Shown here piece by piece: positions 29,887-38,492 of a DNA stretch of 64,000 nucleotides (position 1 is its first letter; every line of letters starts with the position of its first letter). This DNA is from Variovorax sp. J2L1-78 (lineage in GTDB: Bacteria; Pseudomonadota; Gammaproteobacteria; Burkholderiales; Burkholderiaceae_C). The notes below the pieces were generated by a model. The model was given only the letters and a program-made list of their open reading frames with translations, made no database searches and was not told the DNA's origin. Position numbers and translations under genes: made by a program. The stretch is taken from the NCBI RefSeq assembly GCF_030317205.1, contig NZ_JASZYB010000003.1, forward strand, positions 835,361-899,360, in the 5' to 3' direction.

Positions 29887-30411
29887 GTGCGTAATCAACA
29901 TATCTTGATTGTTGCCAGTGCGTTTGCTGTGCTGTCGCACCCAGCGTTTGCCCAAGAGGTCGGCGCCGGGCTAGACGAGATGCAGAAGATGCTTACCGCT
30001 GAAATCTCTCGCTCTGCCAGTGCCGCGGAATGGGACCATTTCTGGGAAATCGCCACCAAGTCCGCTCTGTGGGTCACGGTCGTCGCCGTTGCCGCCTTAA
30101 CGGCATGGATCACCCGGGCCAGCGCCGCCGCTACTTCCGATGCTTCAAACGGCTTTCAGTTGGCGAAAGCAGCGTTAGCCGGTGCCACTGCGCTCGTGGC
30201 CGTTCTTGGCGGGATCTCCGCCGCCGGTCTTGATTTCGCCAAGCGAAAGGAGACGTGGCAAATAAGAGAAAACCATCTTCAAACTTGCCTTTATGCGATC
30301 AAAAATCCAGCCCGGAAGGGCGAGAACTTTGACGCGGCGATCGAGAAGATCAAGGACTGGGGAGACTCCATCGTTGCCGACCGGAATGTTTCATGCGCTC
30401 CGAAAGCCTAA
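29887..30411 (+). CDS. Small exported membrane protein, unknown function
   Basis: 174 residues. I chose the GTG at 29887 because GAGGAG lies five bases upstream and the signal peptide (HILIVASAFAVLSHPAFAQ) then sits at the N terminus. After an acidic helix there are two membrane helices (SALWVTVVAVAALTAWI, about 58-75; AALAGATALVAVLGGISAAG, about 98-118) and a soluble tail with two Cys. No family recognised. It is divergent from the 28067-29731 gene and convergent with the protease operon. Confidence 0.7.
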   Translation: MRNQHILIVASAFAVLSHPAFAQEVGAGLDEMQKMLTAEISRSASAAEWDHFWEIATKSALWVTVVAVAALTAWITRASAAATSDASNGFQLAKAALAGATALVAVLGGISAAGLDFAKRKETWQIRENHLQTCLYAIKNPARKGENFDAAIEKIKDWGDSIVADRNVSCAPKA

Positions 30412-30925
30412 GGAGCACGTCGACCGGGGTAAGAAGGTGGGGCGCATCCGTACTGGTGGCGCAACGCATGCAAAGGGCGGCGACAGCGCTTCGCTTGGTC
30501 CACGAGCAGATATTTTGTCCGACACCAAAGAGCCCAGCGACGGGCAGAAGAGCTAAGTCTTTTGCAGCGTTGCTCTTCCTTCGGCGTGACGCTCGACGCT
30601 AAGCGCATCTTCCTGGGTACGTGCCAAAGAGCCGTGCACCAAACCGCTTATGCTGCGCCTGCGCACCACCGGTCGCAAAGAAATCTGCTATCTGCGGAAA
30701 TCCGCAGATGCGGGTTGGACACACGGCAATCGCAAATGGTCACGCCGGGCGCTTGGCCCTCCCATGGGCAGTTAGCGCAGGAGCCGGAATTGCCAAACTT
30801 CTCCTATCGGGCGGCACCGGAACCGTACCGGTCATCAGCCGATTAGCACCACCGCCGACCGAGAGTGCTGGTCAGCAGATGTGTCAGCAACGATCTGATC
30901 GTCTGCGCTTCCATGCCGGCGATCG
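30412..30925. other. Gap between convergent genes, with a 20-bp palindrome
   Basis: No supported gene. At 30690-30709 there is a perfect inverted repeat with 9-bp arms, ATCTGCGGA / TCCGCAGAT, spaced by AA. It has no T-run, so it is not a standard terminator; a protein-binding or recombination site is possible. Confidence 0.4.
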
Positions 30926-32335
30926 CTAAGGTGCTAATGCCACTGCCGGATCGCCAAGCAGGACAAGCGTCTGAATGTCGCGTGCAACCAGCGTGTGATA
31001 AAGCACCGCAGCCTTCCCGGCTTCTTGCCCGTCGAAGGTCAGTCGCGCCGCGTCCCAAGACGCGAAGTGGCTTGCCGCATTCGCATACCAACCGCGGAGT
31101 GCATGTCCAATCGGTGCAGACAGAAACAGCTCGTTATAAAGGCAATCGACCAAGGAGGAGGTCAGGAACTGGCCCGTCGCCGGCTGGCGTACGGTCCAGT
31201 CAAATGTGGGTTCGACGTGGCCAACAAACGCGCGCGCCGGCTTGGCCGCGCTGAGAAGTGCAAGTGGCAGGGGTGCCACCTGTCCACCTAGCTCGCCGAC
31301 CGCCTGCAGCATCTGGCGCGCCGGCGAATCACTAAAGAGATCGCTGAAGACAGAACCGCTGTCCGCGCCGGCGGCACAACACGCATGGGCGTACCAAATC
31401 GCGCCGTCGGGCTTCCAAGCCGCCAGCAGCGCTGCGAGAGGTAGGGGCTGGAAGGACCGGTCGACCGGTAGGCCTAGCTGGGATGCCATTTGGTCGCGGT
31501 CGGTGAGAGGCCCCGTCATGCCGTGGCTCGTGGTGACCACGACACCAGGTCGGACCGATGCGAGAGCCTCGGTCAAGCGCGCATGCGTCGCATCGGCTGC
31601 CCCGACGTGCACCGCTTTGGCCTGTAGGTCCGTGTCGCCTGCGTATTTGCGGGCGAGTTCGTCGGCGATCGCCACACGTAGCAGGTGCGAGATGTCGTCC
31701 TCGCCGTGATCCACGCCCCAGACCACTGTCGCGTGCGGGTCGGCACCGGCACCGGTCCAGTCATCAAGACAAGCTTGCACGTACGGCGCAAGCAGCTGCT
31801 CATCCTTTAGTGGGTGAAAAGGCAGCCGCCCAACGTTGCGATTGAGAGCGAGGATGTACTGCAGCGTCCAAGGCAGCTCGCCTGCGGTGGGTCTTCCCAC
31901 CATCAGCAGGTATCGAGGAATGTCGCCGACGTTCTTGCCGACCGGGCTACCGGCCAGATCGAGATCTTTGCGGTTCGAATAGTCTCGCAGCAGTGTCAGG
32001 CGGAAATCGGACGCAGGCCTGTAGCGAAGCACGACTCTGTTCTGACGCTTGTCGAGCAGCAATCGCAACAATGGACAGAGGTCCTCGTTGTTCGCGAACT
32101 GCTCAGGGGTAAAGCCCGGCTGCTCGGCGACTAGCAGGGCCCAGCCCACGCGGGGGTCCAGGAAATCGCGGGGATTCGCGGACGGCGGTGGTTTGAGGAA
32201 ACGGGCGATCGGGCTCGGTGGCGTGCGCAGCGCCCAGCGCGAACTCGTTGCCGAGACAACACCCCGCGCGCAGGCGGTGCCGCCCGCGTATGCGTTGAGC
32301 GTGACTTCGCCGGGCCGCACGTTCGGCTCAAACAA
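30926..32335 (-). CDS. Caspase-like (C25/gingipain-type) cysteine peptidase
   Basis: Last gene of the four-gene operon, 469 residues. The putative catalytic pair of clan CD peptidases is visible: hydrophobic strand plus VVVTTSHGMTGPL (His about 271) and AIWYAHACCAAGAD (Cys about 319/320). The C terminus ends in LVLLGDPAVAL, the LxGDPxxxL signature seen at the end of C25-type domains. No signal peptide, so cytoplasmic, unlike secreted gingipains. It starts with TTG at 32335, which has GGAGG five bases upstream inside the previous gene; eight-base overlap. Cleavage targets are unknown. Confidence 0.8.
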   Translation of the reverse strand: MFEPNVRPGEVTLNAYAGGTACARGVVSATSSRWALRTPPSPIARFLKPPPSANPRDFLDPRVGWALLVAEQPGFTPEQFANNEDLCPLLRLLLDKRQNRVVLRYRPASDFRLTLLRDYSNRKDLDLAGSPVGKNVGDIPRYLLMVGRPTAGELPWTLQYILALNRNVGRLPFHPLKDEQLLAPYVQACLDDWTGAGADPHATVVWGVDHGEDDISHLLRVAIADELARKYAGDTDLQAKAVHVGAADATHARLTEALASVRPGVVVTTSHGMTGPLTDRDQMASQLGLPVDRSFQPLPLAALLAAWKPDGAIWYAHACCAAGADSGSVFSDLFSDSPARQMLQAVGELGGQVAPLPLALLSAAKPARAFVGHVEPTFDWTVRQPATGQFLTSSLVDCLYNELFLSAPIGHALRGWYANAASHFASWDAARLTFDGQEAGKAAVLYHTLVARDIQTLVLLGDPAVALAP

Positions 32336-33674
32336 GCTGAGCCTCCAGGTGCTGGATCTGAGCGTCGAACTCCGCGCGCATCTGCGCTTTCAGTAAATCG
32401 GACAGGGGATGCTGCATGGCAGCGTCACGTTCCTTCTTGAGTTGCTCAACCTCACCCTGCAAGCGTCGCCGCGTTTCGTCGGACAGCGCACCTTGACCAC
32501 GGATGATGGTGAATGGCTCGGTACGCGCATAGAGGAGCGGGACCAACCAACGCTTCGTGTTGCATGCGGCAGCACTGCCGCCAGCGATATGCACCCGCAC
32601 GCGCTGCAGAAAGCGTGCCCACTCAACCTCGTGGCGCGCACTGATCGGTAGGCTAGCCAACGTCTCGAAGGCGGCTGCATAGAAGTGCTGCGACATCTCG
32701 CGTGCCTCCACGGTCGTGACCGGCTCGCGCATGCCGATCACAGCTGGGAATCCCCAGCGTACCAGCCGATTCGCAAGATTCTTGGCATCGCTGCTCATGG
32801 ACGCGCTGTTGCAGGCATTCAGAGCGATCGCCCACACACTTTCGTTCGGGTCACCTTCCTGGCGGAAGTCGCGCGCGTTCAGCTCAATCGAGCCTCCCTT
32901 GCCAGCCTCGACATCAGCGACGGTACTGATGCGCAACAGCGGAACCTCTTCACCGGAACCATGGGCAAACAGATGCAGCAAATGAGGGCGCGAGTCGCGG
33001 ATGCGCTTCAGCAGAGCCAGCGCGTTCCCAACGATCGGCGCCCATGTCACGCTCACATTGGGAGGAAAGTTTGCTGTCTCAATCGCCGCCTTCAGGTCCG
33101 GGTCGCAGCCAAATACTGACACTGAGACGCCGAGGTTCTGAGCCTCAGGCGATCGTATCGCCGCCTCTAGGCTGCCCCATTCGAGGGCCTGTTCGCGCGC
33201 ACCTCCGTCGTCCCACCAAGCACCAAGGACGCAAGTGATGCGCAGTGGAGGGGTGAATACGACTTCTCTCTTTACTGCGCCCTGCACTTGATCAGGGGGA
33301 AGCACGCGGGCGATCGGCGCGTTAGCGTCCAGCGCAAGAAAGTCCCCTTGCGTGTCGACAAGCGACTCCCACGGAAGCGCTTCCGCTGGCGAGGTATCGA
33401 TTTGGAGGTGTAGCGACTGTAGCGGCCGATCCGCCATGTCAAGCCAAGCTCCGAGGACGGACTTCACCGCTTCGTGGCTGAGCAAATCGTCGCGCAGCCG
33501 CATCCCTGCCTTGCGCACATCAGGGCTGGGCAGCGGCATCAGGAACTCCGTGTCGCTGGGAAGACTTTTCAGCTTCACAAGGCGGCCGCCGTTCGCGACC
33601 CCCCGTGGCTCTTCGAGATGGAAGGAAACTTTTCCTTCTTCGTCCTCCTGAAACCGGATCAGTGTGCGACTCAC
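32328..33674 (-). CDS. CHAT-domain (caspase-like) protease with C-terminal coiled coil
   Basis: About 448 residues. CHAT core: LPWESLVD at the N-terminal side, then HLLHLFAHGSGE (His about 241 in the 451-residue reading) and VWAIALNACNSAS (Cys about 291), the expected His/Cys dyad, then FPAVIGMREPVTTVEAREMSQHFY. The last 60 residues are heptad-rich (LQGEVEQLKKERDAAM ... AQIQHLEAQL), a likely coiled coil for partner binding. GTG at 33674 overlaps the previous stop (GTGA); a TTG at 33683 is also in frame. CHAT proteases such as the type III-E CRISPR effector partner Csx29 and bacterial gasdermin activators act in programmed death and immunity; here the trigger is unknown. Confidence 0.88.
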   Translation of the reverse strand: MSRTLIRFQEDEEGKVSFHLEEPRGVANGGRLVKLKSLPSDTEFLMPLPSPDVRKAGMRLRDDLLSHEAVKSVLGAWLDMADRPLQSLHLQIDTSPAEALPWESLVDTQGDFLALDANAPIARVLPPDQVQGAVKREVVFTPPLRITCVLGAWWDDGGAREQALEWGSLEAAIRSPEAQNLGVSVSVFGCDPDLKAAIETANFPPNVSVTWAPIVGNALALLKRIRDSRPHLLHLFAHGSGEEVPLLRISTVADVEAGKGGSIELNARDFRQEGDPNESVWAIALNACNSASMSSDAKNLANRLVRWGFPAVIGMREPVTTVEAREMSQHFYAAAFETLASLPISARHEVEWARFLQRVRVHIAGGSAAACNTKRWLVPLLYARTEPFTIIRGQGALSDETRRRLQGEVEQLKKERDAAMQHPLSDLLKAQMRAEFDAQIQHLEAQLV

Positions 33675-35188
33675 AGGGTCCAACTATCGTTCGCCGTCGC
33701 GCCGGTAGCAGCGGCCTCCGCATTGAACACGGTAAGCACCATACCAACCTCGCCTACCCGCTCCACCGCGCTTACATCATCCGATTGCGCCGTATATTTG
33801 GCGACAAGGTCAGAGGTGAAGCGCAGTGCGTCAAGCACGCCAGCGTCGCGAGCTGAATCCCGGTCGGCCTCGGGCATCGAGGCAATTCCAGCGATGGTCT
33901 TTTCAAGCCGCCGCTGATGCGCGCTGACCCACGATGGTATGTCCTGGGGGGCGGGCAAGCTCCGATAGAGCCTTTGTGGCGAGCCGTCTTCGAGCAACTT
34001 TTGCATGCGTATGTCGAGGGCATCACCAACTGAGCGCGTGCCCCATGACGGATGGCTGGTGACGGTGAGTGCAGGCGAGTACGGAACGTTCGGCGGAGGC
34101 GAATAGCCGCGCGCGAAGATGTGCACGTATCCTTCACGCAAAGCCCTGGCCCAGGCGTCATCGCCTGAAGCCCGATCAGCGGCGATGTCGTGCAGGATTG
34201 ACGGCACGTTCAAGCCGCGGCTGACCTCGCTGTACAACATGCGAAGGCCCAGAGGCGAACTGTTACCGGGCGGCGAGCTGAATGTGACGGCCCAAGCGCC
34301 GACCTGCTCCAGGAAGAAGTTAATCTCGCGCGAGCCGATCAACCGAGAGCCAGCATCTTCGAGCCCGGGCGTTTCCGAGCTGGCGAAACGTAAGCCAGGG
34401 CGGCTGCGGCCGAGATACCCTGCATTGATGAAATGAACAGCGTCGAGTGAGAGGTTGCCCAACGCGCCGCGCATCCATACAAGCCACGGATGCTCGAGCC
34501 GGTCAGCCACATCTATTCCGTTGCTCTCGCTTTCCACCGGGTTCGATTGCAGGTACAGCTGCGCTTCCTCCGCTCGGTAGAAGCGGATGGACGTGTCAAG
34601 GTCCACCAGCCCGCCGCGATCGCGCAGTGCCGTATGGAAGTCGGCATCGACGAAGATGTGGAGCCAAACCTCACGCAGCACATCGGTTGGGATCTGTGAG
34701 ATCACATCCGCGAGGACCTGCTCGCGGTCGACGTCTTCGTGGGCAGGAAAGCTGCAGCAGATGCCGATATCGAGCCTTGTGTCGGATCGCACCGGACGCA
34801 CCGGTGCTGCTCCGAGGCGCAACACTGGCCGCCCTAGCTGCTCCACGCCCAAACGCTCCCATGGCACGCCAGGCAGATAGCCGTACGGGGTTTCGAATGT
34901 GATGTAGATCGGCAGGTCCGGGTCCAGCGCGCTTCGGATGAAGTCGACGATCGAACTTGGCAGGCGATAGCCCTCGTCGCTGCCCTCGCGCAACTTGGCT
35001 TCCGCGTAGCCAAGCGGCACGCCAATCTCAGCCATCGGAACAGCGATCGACCCGAGGCTCTCGGTGCCAACCGAGAGCGCAAAGACGACACTTGCGCCAG
35101 GGCAGGCGGCATCACCCCGCAGGTCGAGCGAAATCCTGGCCAACGCCACAGGACGCCCATCCACTTCCAATTGATCGAGTGCGCGCAT
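33671..35188 (-). CDS. CHAT-like protein apparently lacking the Cys/His dyad
   Basis: 505 residues. Landmarks match CHAT proteins in order: GYLPGVPWERLGVEQLGRP corresponds to the N-terminal PWE(x)L segment, DAVHFINAGYLGRSRPGL to the His loop (normally VHFxGHG), and VGAWAVTFSSPPGN ... LGLRMLYSEVSRGL to the post-Cys region. The His loop reads FINAGY and no NAC or similar Cys motif follows, so catalysis looks lost. A helical C terminus follows. It may be a scaffold, sensor or regulatory partner for the active CHAT protease encoded next. Start 12 bp after the hydrolase stop. Confidence 0.7.
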   Translation of the reverse strand: MRALDQLEVDGRPVALARISLDLRGDAACPGASVVFALSVGTESLGSIAVPMAEIGVPLGYAEAKLREGSDEGYRLPSSIVDFIRSALDPDLPIYITFETPYGYLPGVPWERLGVEQLGRPVLRLGAAPVRPVRSDTRLDIGICCSFPAHEDVDREQVLADVISQIPTDVLREVWLHIFVDADFHTALRDRGGLVDLDTSIRFYRAEEAQLYLQSNPVESESNGIDVADRLEHPWLVWMRGALGNLSLDAVHFINAGYLGRSRPGLRFASSETPGLEDAGSRLIGSREINFFLEQVGAWAVTFSSPPGNSSPLGLRMLYSEVSRGLNVPSILHDIAADRASGDDAWARALREGYVHIFARGYSPPPNVPYSPALTVTSHPSWGTRSVGDALDIRMQKLLEDGSPQRLYRSLPAPQDIPSWVSAHQRRLEKTIAGIASMPEADRDSARDAGVLDALRFTSDLVAKYTAQSDDVSAVERVGEVGMVLTVFNAEAAATGATANDSWTL

Positions 35189-35200
35189 GGGTGTGTCCGT

Positions 35201-36526
35201 TCAAACCGGACGGGCGTCTTGTTCGGCGAGCGCCCAGCACGTAAAGGCGTTGGTGACGTCGCCGTGACTGGTGATGCGTTCGCCCGCTCCGTCTAAAGCG
35301 ACAACACGCGCGGTGGCAGGATATTCGAAAGTGGCCTGTTCAACGATCGGGATGGTCGATGCGCTGCCGTTCGCCATGCCTTGGGGACCATAGCCTCCCA
35401 GTGCACAGTAGATGCTCGGAGGCGCCTCCGCTGCTAGTTCGGCCTCACCGAGATCCTTGGCACGCCGCAAGGCCAGGTGGAAGGTGTCGTGGAGTGGAAA
35501 GTCGTGTGGGGAAAAGGTGCTGTATATCGGCAGCTCGACCTGATCAATGGCCCTTGCAAAGCCGCCCGATCCTTGGGTGTGGGGAATGCTTCCGGCTTCG
35601 GCGAAACAGTATTGGTTCACCGCAGGCTGTAACAGCAGGGCCGAACGGGCCTTGTAGGGCAGGGTCGCGGTCGACAGAGCAGCCAGCATCACACGGCAGC
35701 CGTACGAGTGTCCGACCAGCCGCACGGAAGCGCCTGCACCGGTCAGGCTCTGGAGCAACGGGCCAACCAGGTTCGCGCCTATCGTGCCGGCGCGATCCTT
35801 CATCATGTACACGGTGGCGCCGCGGATCAGGTTGCGCGGGTCCAGCGCGCTAAGAAGTCCCGCCGCCTGCGCAGTGCCCGCTGCAGCAGCTGCGTCCGGC
35901 TCATCGGCGAAACCGAAATCGGGATTGACCGGCACAGATGGCCGACTAGCTTGGTCGAGAGCGCGCCAGGACTCGAGCAACTCGGCTTCGGTCGGCAATG
36001 TGTCCCTTGCAATCTCAGGCAGACTGCCACGCATGGCCGCACGGGCCAGACCAACTGCTTCCACCTGCTCAACGGCCTCAAGCGAGCCACGCCCGGCCAA
36101 TTCGCGAAGGCGTGCAGCTTCGGCGTCATCGAGTTCGTCGCCGATCACGCCCAACGCGTGGTGCTGGAAGTCTCGATCGGCTTCAGCGTTGTTGCCACCG
36201 GCGATGGCCGGGCCCTTCTCCCATGGAAACACGAGCACGACGCTGGGCCACTGCACACCCACAAAGACCGGCTTCCAGTCGGCGCTGGGCACTCGGCGCT
36301 CGAGGAAGCCGGTGAAGAAGCGTTTGAAGAGATCGACGGACTCGTCGAAGTCGTTGTTCCAGCCATGTGCGAACACATAGACGTCATGGAAAGTGCCGTC
36401 GGTGACTTTGTCGACAAGCTCCCGATAGGCCTCAGGTGTCTTCAAAGTGCCGCTCTTGTCGCCCTGTATCAAGTACAACGGAACTGCGTGCCCTTGCGCT
36501 GTCACTGTGCTGAACGATGTGGTCAT
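35201..36526 (-). CDS. Cytoplasmic alpha/beta hydrolase (lipase/esterase-like)
   Basis: First gene of the operon, 441 residues. VYVFAHGWNNDFDES (oxyanion region, about 50-64) and the nucleophile elbow VRLVGHSYGCRVML (Ser about 274) are clear; a late His in ERITSHGDVTNA may complete the triad. A long insertion (about 120-250, helical and acidic) separates the core halves, like DUF900/serine-hydrolase proteins that act on bulky substrates. No signal peptide. GGAAG precedes the ATG. In an operon with caspase-like proteases it may be a phospholipase-type effector; that is inference. Confidence 0.82.
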   Translation of the reverse strand: MTTSFSTVTAQGHAVPLYLIQGDKSGTLKTPEAYRELVDKVTDGTFHDVYVFAHGWNNDFDESVDLFKRFFTGFLERRVPSADWKPVFVGVQWPSVVLVFPWEKGPAIAGGNNAEADRDFQHHALGVIGDELDDAEAARLRELAGRGSLEAVEQVEAVGLARAAMRGSLPEIARDTLPTEAELLESWRALDQASRPSVPVNPDFGFADEPDAAAAAGTAQAAGLLSALDPRNLIRGATVYMMKDRAGTIGANLVGPLLQSLTGAGASVRLVGHSYGCRVMLAALSTATLPYKARSALLLQPAVNQYCFAEAGSIPHTQGSGGFARAIDQVELPIYSTFSPHDFPLHDTFHLALRRAKDLGEAELAAEAPPSIYCALGGYGPQGMANGSASTIPIVEQATFEYPATARVVALDGAGERITSHGDVTNAFTCWALAEQDARPV

Positions 36527-37020
36527 TGCACTTCCAGTGTTGACGACGAATGCGGATCATCGAGTAAGTCAGTTCGCCAAGCAACAGTTGCTGAGACATC
36601 GCGCATCCGCTTTTGGTGGTGCTCCTCCTGAGCCCCGTGCGCAGGATGCGATGCTCCTTAACGCCTGTCTATGGCCTATTTTGATTAAGCACCTGGGCGC
36701 GGCTCGTTCACGGCGAGCAGAAGTAGGCCCCGTATTGGTTACCAAACTCCGCACCGCAGCGCAGCGGGGCTTTCATTGATTGCCACCGCCGGCGCTAGCC
36801 TCGACCATGCGCATCCTTTCAAGGGAGGTCGGATGCAGCACTTGGCGAAACGCGTCATTTGCGGAGTGACGTTCGATAGCCGCCCAAAGAACGCTTGGAA
36901 GAGACCAAAGACCCTCTGCTCAGCATGCTGCTCAGGAATGGCGGGTTGGGCCGCTACGGGAGCTCCGGCGATAAGCGCGCAACGAGATGTGGGCTTCCCC
37001 CGGTTTCCCGGACGCTTTGC
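36527..37020. other. Upstream region of the protease operon
   Basis: No gene with support. It must hold the leftward promoter of the hydrolase-CHAT-C25 operon. Small frames here lack ribosome sites. It ends at the IS3 remnant. Confidence 0.35.
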
Positions 37021-37375
37021 CTAGCCCGTTAAGCGCTGCCGCTCCTCGAATTGAACACGGCTGAGGTAGTTCAATTTTGAGTGTTTCCTGAACGGGTTGT
37101 AGAACCGCTCGATGTAGTCGAAGACATCGGCTCTGGCCTGCTCCCTGGTCTGGTAGACCGTGCGAGCGCAGCGCTCGGTCTTCAGCGTCGGGAAGAAGCT
37201 TTCCATCGCCGCGTTGTCCCAGCATTCACCGCGCCGGCTCATGCTGCAGGTGATGTTTTGGCTCTTCAACAACTGCTGGAACTCGTCGCTGGTGTACTGG
37301 CTGCCCTGGTCTGAATGGTGCATCAGCGCAGCCGGGTGCTGTTCCAGAGGGCGGCTGCCAGCTAGCACCAGACCA
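37021..37375 (-). mobile_element. IS3-family transposase OrfB remnant (3' part only)
   Basis: About 115 codons of an rve/DDE integrase-type transposase. Present: HHSDQGSQYTSDEFQ (second catalytic Asp), WDNAAMESFFPTLKTER (catalytic Glu) and ADVFDYIERFYNPFRKHSKL. The N-terminal part with the first Asp, orfA and the terminal repeats are missing, so it cannot move by itself. It marks past insertion between the protease operon and the RHS locus. Confidence 0.9.
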
Positions 37376-37451
37376 GTTTTTCAAGGTCTGCACTGGAGGC
37401 AAAGTTGCTCGCAAGTTCGGTGGCGCGAAACTGGCAAGAACGCACGTTGAA

Positions 37452-37569
37452 TGGCGCGTTGCTCCAAACTACATTGGCGCATTCCGGGGAAACCCTCTAT
37501 AAATCATAGGGTTAGCTATACGGTATCCCGTACGTTCGGTGGCTTTCCGCAACAGCTGCGGAACGCCAG
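37452..37569 (+). repeat. Direct repeat copy A (TGGCGC-motif array with inverted repeat)
   Basis: Contains TGGCGCGTT, TGGCGCATTCC, a GTTAGCTATACGGTATCCCGTA segment and an inverted repeat TGGCTTTCCGCA / TGCGGAACGCCA (37540-37568). The same elements in the same order and strand occur at 47719-47841. The repeated short motif resembles arrays of transposase-binding sites at element ends, for example in the IS21 or Tn7 groups; I cannot name the element. Confidence 0.6.
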
Positions 37570-37979
37570 TGGACTTTGGTGAGCGCGCCGCTGAACTTGC
37601 GGCTTTGACCCTGGACGCAACAGCGCGTGCACTACAACGACGCAGAGCGACGTGGCCGTCGGTGTGGGCAATCGCGATGAAGTTGGATTTGAGCCTTCAT
37701 CACGGCGAGAGCCTTGCAAGCAACATCATCTTCTTGCTCGGTTGGTTCACTCTCAGGAGCTATGAGCGGGACATGCTCAACGCTGCTAAGGCCGTCCGAC
37801 GATGGCGCGGGACGTTCGTGCGGCCAAGCGTAGTGCGCACCGGAATCGATGCTCGCCACGAACGCCGCAGCGACTCTACCGCTTAGAACGTGAAGTTCGG
37901 TAGTGCCCGCAACTTACGCTCGACCAAACGGTCGGCGAGAGTTTTGAGACCGAGCTCAGCGCACAGACTGCCAGGCTCC

Positions 37980-38249
37980 GAGGCGCTTTTGCCAAAGCTC
38001 GATGCGTACGCATGGAGCTTTGAGGTTGGGGCGGTGAAACCAGAGCCTCGCATGTACGCGCATCTTTGTGAGGCCCTAGACGCGCGACCCGAACAGGTCG
38101 TGATGATCGGGGACATTCTGTCGGCAGACTATGAGGGACCGATCGCGTACGGGATGCAGGCTTGTCACCTTGCTAGGAAAAATATTTCCGCGGCGAAAGC
38201 TCAGATTTCCACGTTGGCGCATCTCCAGCGTTTTGTGCCCGCAACATGA
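37980..38249 (+). pseudogene. Truncated 3' copy of the HAD hydrolase gene
   Basis: Encodes LPKLDAYAWSFEVGAVKPEP through GDILSADYEGPIAYGMQACH to the stop, matching the C-terminal two-fifths of the 27089-27724 product at about four in five bases by eye. Motif I and the start are missing, so it is not functional. The similarity continues past the stop. The divergence level means an old duplication or import of a related locus rather than a fresh one. Confidence 0.8.
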
Positions 38250-38492
38250 TCTGGCGCAGGCGGCGCTGACCGCAAGATGCCTATCGGCTTTGACCGGATC
38301 TCCGGCCGTAGCGCCGCGCCGGCCTCGGGCTAGAGCCAGATCGGAGGTCACCCCTTGCTACCCGCATCACCGATTGCCGGCGCAATGGTGGAAACTCGAA
38401 GTGGCCAGGCAGATGACCAACCACTAGAGCGCTCGCACGGCAGGGCTCCATAGACAGAGGTGTTCTCTTGATGAGATCGAGCGCATTCGTAT

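Noticed and set aside
30926..36526. Type III-E CRISPR-like (Craspase) locus because of the CHAT protease
   Set aside because: No Cas7-11, no repeats and no TPR-CHAT fusion of that type are present.
37452..37569. CRISPR array for the TGGCGC repeats
   Set aside because: Repeat units are short, irregular in spacing and imperfect, with no cas genes; element-end binding sites fit better.
37539..37886. 115-codon plus-strand frame after the IS3 remnant
   Set aside because: No ribosome site; it begins inside the repeat array and matches no family.
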